Shown here one piece after another: positions 60,594-64,000 of a DNA stretch of 64,000 nt. Each line of letters opens with the position of its first letter. Position 1 is the stretch's first letter. A model generated the notes under the pieces. It did no database searches. It worked only from the letters and a program-made list of their open reading frames with translations, and was not told where the DNA came from. A program made the position numbers and the translations under genes. This DNA is from Agrostemma githago (taxonomy: Eukaryota; Streptophyta; Magnoliopsida; Caryophyllales; Caryophyllaceae), in NCBI GenBank assembly GCA_958450325.1, contig OY288245.1:66699441-66763440 (forward strand). The letters are read 5' to 3'.

Positions 60594-62875
60594 TGTAGAT
60601 ACCCACATTTTGACCGCCAGGTGTCTATAGTAGGTTCCGCCAAACACCCGATGATGATAGGACGCAAACATGCTTTAATGGACTCGGATATAGGCTCGAA
60701 ATCATGGACATTTGGTTTAGGCTTATTACGGAGTACAAATCTTACAAAACCAACCTCAAATCCAGGCCCAGTGGGTCGTTTCGAGTCAAATGAGACTAAT
60801 TTGGGTCGATTCCGGCACCATGGGTAAAACCGTCTTTTTACGACCGAGTCAAAACCCGGTCGAAAAATATTCTCGAGACACACGAGTCAGCCGTGACACC
60901 TCACACGGCTGATTCGGTCCCAAATACTACAAAAATCAGCTTTCATAAATATTAAACAAATCCGTTTAAGGATAGAATTCGATCTCAAGTAAGAATTCTA
61001 TCCGGAAACCGAATTAGACACCGACCGAGCTCCAGATACTCGGCCAAGACATCCCAAACAGCCAAAACACTCGGCCAACTCTTCATGACAGCCGAGATAC
61101 TTGGCTTCTCCACCAAGAAACGAGACTTTCGTTCCCTTTCGAACTCTCGTGTTTCCTATCCAAACCGGTATTTCTTGTCACACAAGCAAGACTACCTCGA
61201 GTCCTATAAATAGGACCTCACATTCAACACAAAAAATAGATTTTGACCAACAAAAATACACATCAATTAGTCATAAACTCATCTAGCGAAAAATAGTACA
61301 AAACAAATCCCGACATAATCCCGAAGAAGTCTCAAAGTACCGACGAAACCGCCCCATCCGGCCGAACCCGACACCTCACACACATAAAATCGCACCATCC
61401 TAAACTCACCCACATCATCTCGACGCTCCCGTGCCTAAACCACTTTCCGACGAGCTCCATACCGAGAAAATAAAGCATGTAGGTTGAGGGTGTAAATCAA
61501 ACCCGATTCTTCTCCTTTCTCTCTCTCTCTCTCACGTCTTTTTTTTCTTTTTTTTCGTTCGTCACTTTTTTTTTACGGGTCGTCGATCGTTTTGTATTAT
61601 TAATATGGGTCGTTCGTCACATATTTTTATTTCTAATAATCGACACTAAAAAAAAACTATTTTCGTATAACGTTCTTAAAATACGATATTGATTCTCTAA
61701 TCAAATATCATATCTAACAAGAACTAAATTAATTAAATCTCGTTGATGCTAAAAAAATCGTTACATCTTTTTAAACAAAATACAACGATTTTAACGCGGA
61801 GAGAATTAACATCTTTTTTGTTCAAAATTCTTTTTTTACTTTTCGTTCAAAACAAATTTTTTTCAAAACCTTTTCTAAAATCATTCCGACTATTCGATAT
61901 CGATTTCATAATCGAATATCGATTTCATAATCGAATATCGAATACGACGAATATCGAAAATATAAATCGAGTATAAATTAATCCATATTTGTACGCGATT
62001 TATCAAAATTAATAATTTTCGAAAATTGAATCCGAGACAGCCACCCGCGCGAGTCGCGCCCCTCCCGGGCGAGTCGCGCGGGCTGCTGTAAGCCGCAGCC
62101 TTTTTTCGTTTTTTTCCAATTTTTCCAGCATCGTTTTCTCACATAAAACAGCGGTTTTCCCGGTATATTTTCAGATTTCGACAAGTATTTTTCGCGTGTC
62201 ATAAATCTTTTTCAAAATCATGCATATTATTTATTTATGTCTTTATTCGATTTATTCATCGTTACTAACTCGTTTTCTCGTGTTTGTAGCTATTTATTTG
62301 TTTTTATTGTTTTTATTAGACTAAAACGAACCTCACATGCTAAAATAACTTTGACGTTATTAGTTTAATATGCATTAAACGACTTAGCAACCCACTTATT
62401 TATTTTTCTCACATGCTTAGGAAAATAATGTTTGCATATCATTCAACCGTTGAACTAACCCGTGTACACCAAAAATGAACGATATCTTAGTAAAGACCGC
62501 TAAGTGCGGGCGGGGTTGGGAGTTCTTAGTGAACTTCCCAACACGTACCCTCACCCCTTACTCAGAACTATGGTTTCCGGATGTCCGAATCCATTGGCAA
62601 CGAGAGTCATTCAATACACGATATCCGATAATGTCGGTATCGGTATCGTAATGCAAAGGAACGAGCCCAATAAACTCTGACATCGGAAATGGGCCGTATT
62701 TTGTATACGGCCCACTACGACATAGAGTGGGCTCGAATGGTTCCGAATAACCACAAAATTCGGTGGTGACTCCTACTTCGATTTAAATTTCAATTTGACC
62801 ATCTCATATGGAGATTCATTCGCCTCCCCAAACCCGCGCGTGGCCGCGTCGGGGTGGACCTATGTCATGTCCACA
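60594..62875 (+). repeat. 3' LTR (2282 bp)
   Basis: A near-identical copy of the 5' LTR, with scattered single-base changes and a 19-bp tandem duplication (TATCGATTTCATAATCGAA, twice at about 61898-61935, once in the 5' LTR near 54828). It ends in CCACA and runs straight into a CA microsatellite. Confidence 0.93.
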
Positions 62876-62900
62876 CACACACACACACACATATATATAT
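62872..62900. repeat. (CA)n(TA)n microsatellite after the 3' LTR
   Basis: About nine CA units (overlapping the LTR's CCACA end), then five TA units. Together with the (TA)n before the 5' LTR, this suggests insertion of the retrotransposon into an older TA microsatellite. Confidence 0.9.
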
Positions 62901-64000
62901 GTTCAGGTACGGAAACAATTAACCCGACATCGGATTCGGGTTTTATGTTCAGAATGTTATTGAGTTATTATTTGTCCGACTTCCTTCAACCTCTCCTTTC
63001 TCCCACTCCGGTGATCAGACCTTCCCGGCGGATTGAGCCTGCTCCCTGCACAGTGAACGCACAGGGCCTCGGAGGTTGTCCGAGGGAACCCTCTCCGATG
63101 CCTAAATCAGTCTGTGAAATGTCTTGATGAACCTAGTTCGTGAGGAGCTAGGTGGCGTTTTAGGAGTGAGAGTCTAGAGAGAGAAAATCCCACCCCTCTC
63201 AAGTGGGAAATGGAAGAGTATATATACCTTCCCACAAGAGAGAGGAAAGGAGGGAGAAAGAGCGGGAGAATGGGTGGATGGTAGAGCGACACGTGGGTCT
63301 ATTTGGTCCACTCATTCTCCCTTGCCTTAGGCAAAATGACGGAGGAGCCCCTGGTATCATCTGACCCTACCTGGGGGAGAAGTCTCCTGGAGACTGGCAG
63401 GCAGAGGGCTCTGAAGGCCCTGCTCGGCGGGCCGCATCGCCCTGCTCGGCAGGCGACTGCCTGAAGCTACCCCCTTAGGGGGGTTCTTGTTGGCTCACCC
63501 TGACAACCTGCTGGGCAGGCTTCCTGATTCCTCGGGTCGGGTCATTATGGAGCCTGCTGGGCGGGCGACCCAGCGCAGGCTTCCGACCCTCATCAATTGG
63601 CCCTCACCGGCTGGAGGGAAGCAGGGCTTCCCTTTAGCAGGTGAACTCTTGATTCGGATGGTGGGAGGTTGACTTGTTGGCTTCACCATTGCATTTAATG
63701 CGTTTGCACGTTCCCGAGGGAGGAGTCTTAACTGCATTGGGCATGCAAAGAGTCGGGATGTCTTTTGGTCATGATTGCTTTTCATGCTTAGTGGATTTTT
63801 GGGCAATGTGCGGATCTCATGATTGGCTACTTCTCTTACAGGGGTGGTTGGAGCGCCATTAATGGCGAGTTTCTTGCTTCTATATAAGCTCCGGTCTCCC
63901 TCACCATTTTCGCATCTTTCCTTCGCCATTTTTTCTGTTATCTTTCTCCAAAACATTTTAGAGCCGATGTCTTGGATCAGGAAAAGAGTTTTCCGATGTG
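62901..64000 (-). repeat. LTR-like sequence, partial, running off the window
   Basis: No gene is supported. On the minus strand GGGAAGGTATATATACTCTTCC (~63214-63235) is TATA-like, and GGCATCGGAGAGGGTTCCC (~63082-63103) is the phrase found near RNA starts of plant LTRs, about 130 nt downstream. 63415-63580 holds four copies of CCTGCT(C/G)GGC(A/G)GGC. A second TATA-like CTATATAAGCTCC on the plus strand lies at ~63880. The orientation and far end are uncertain. Confidence 0.4.

Larger units (their letters stand above)
53528..62875 (+). mobile_element. Young LTR retrotransposon with 2.26-kb LTRs and almost no coding capacity (LARD type, Ty3/gypsy-like)
   Basis: Two highly similar LTRs (53528-55786 and 60594-62875) bound a 4.8-kb internal region. 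The 5' LTR ends in CCACA and is followed after two bases by a primer-binding-site-like TTGGCGACTCCGCTGGGGA. A purine tract AGAGTGGGGGCTC directly precedes the 3' LTR. Inside are only gag-like fragments (~57350-57937), with no protease, RT, RNase H or integrase, as in large retrotransposon derivatives mobilised by an autonomous partner. Parts 55810-57240 and 57950-60100 have no gene. The target duplication is unreadable because both flanks are simple repeats. Confidence 0.88.

Noticed and set aside
63495..63956. 153-codon minus-strand ORF near the right edge
   Set aside because: Low-complexity, GC-rich LTR-like DNA with no recognisable domain and no splice context.

Overview
The window is nuclear DNA from a flowering plant, most likely a eudicot. 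It contains intron-rich genes with GT-AG splicing, chloroplast-targeted proteins, a fragment of plastid DNA, and dense plant-type transposons (CACTA, hAT, Tourist, Stowaway, copia, Ty3/gypsy). The species cannot be named from the sequence. I see no rRNA, functional tRNA or CRISPR locus.

Three host genes could be assembled exon by exon with intact reading frames. (1) Plus strand, 5251-20820: an 18-exon gene for an 896-residue LETM1-like protein, probably organellar. (2) Plus strand, 28386-35156: a 6-exon gene for a 949-residue Pcf11-type pre-mRNA cleavage and polyadenylation factor (PCFS4-like), with an N-terminal CID and C-terminal zinc fingers. (3) Minus strand, 48221-37037: a 13-exon gene for a 506-residue chloroplast membrane protein, homolog of Arabidopsis At5g03900. 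Genes 2 and 3 are convergent, with about 1.9 kb between their stop codons. The three genes have no obvious shared pathway.

The rest is mobile DNA. 1-3190 is the right part of a CACTA transposon with two genes, a four-unit 96-bp palindromic array and the terminal inverted repeat. 4487-4934 is a hAT-type MITE. Introns carry a SINE, copia, Stowaway, Tourist and L1 remnants and a fragment of plastid ndhD. 21.9-26.1 kb holds two copies of a non-LTR retrotransposon whose C-terminus looks like a zinc-knuckle plus restriction-like endonuclease, separated by a 660-bp long-TIR element. 26.2-27.3 kb is a Tourist-like MITE with a GAGCTCGAG-rich MITE nested inside it. 49-50.1 kb is a probable solo LTR.

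50.2-53.5 kb is a long-TIR element between TA microsatellites. It is filled with a GTAAC motif recurring about every 22 bp on one strand, which is the least explained pattern in the window. 53.5-62.9 kb is a nearly complete young LTR retrotransposon with 2.26-kb LTRs and only gag-like remnants inside (LARD type). 62.9-64 kb looks like part of another LTR.
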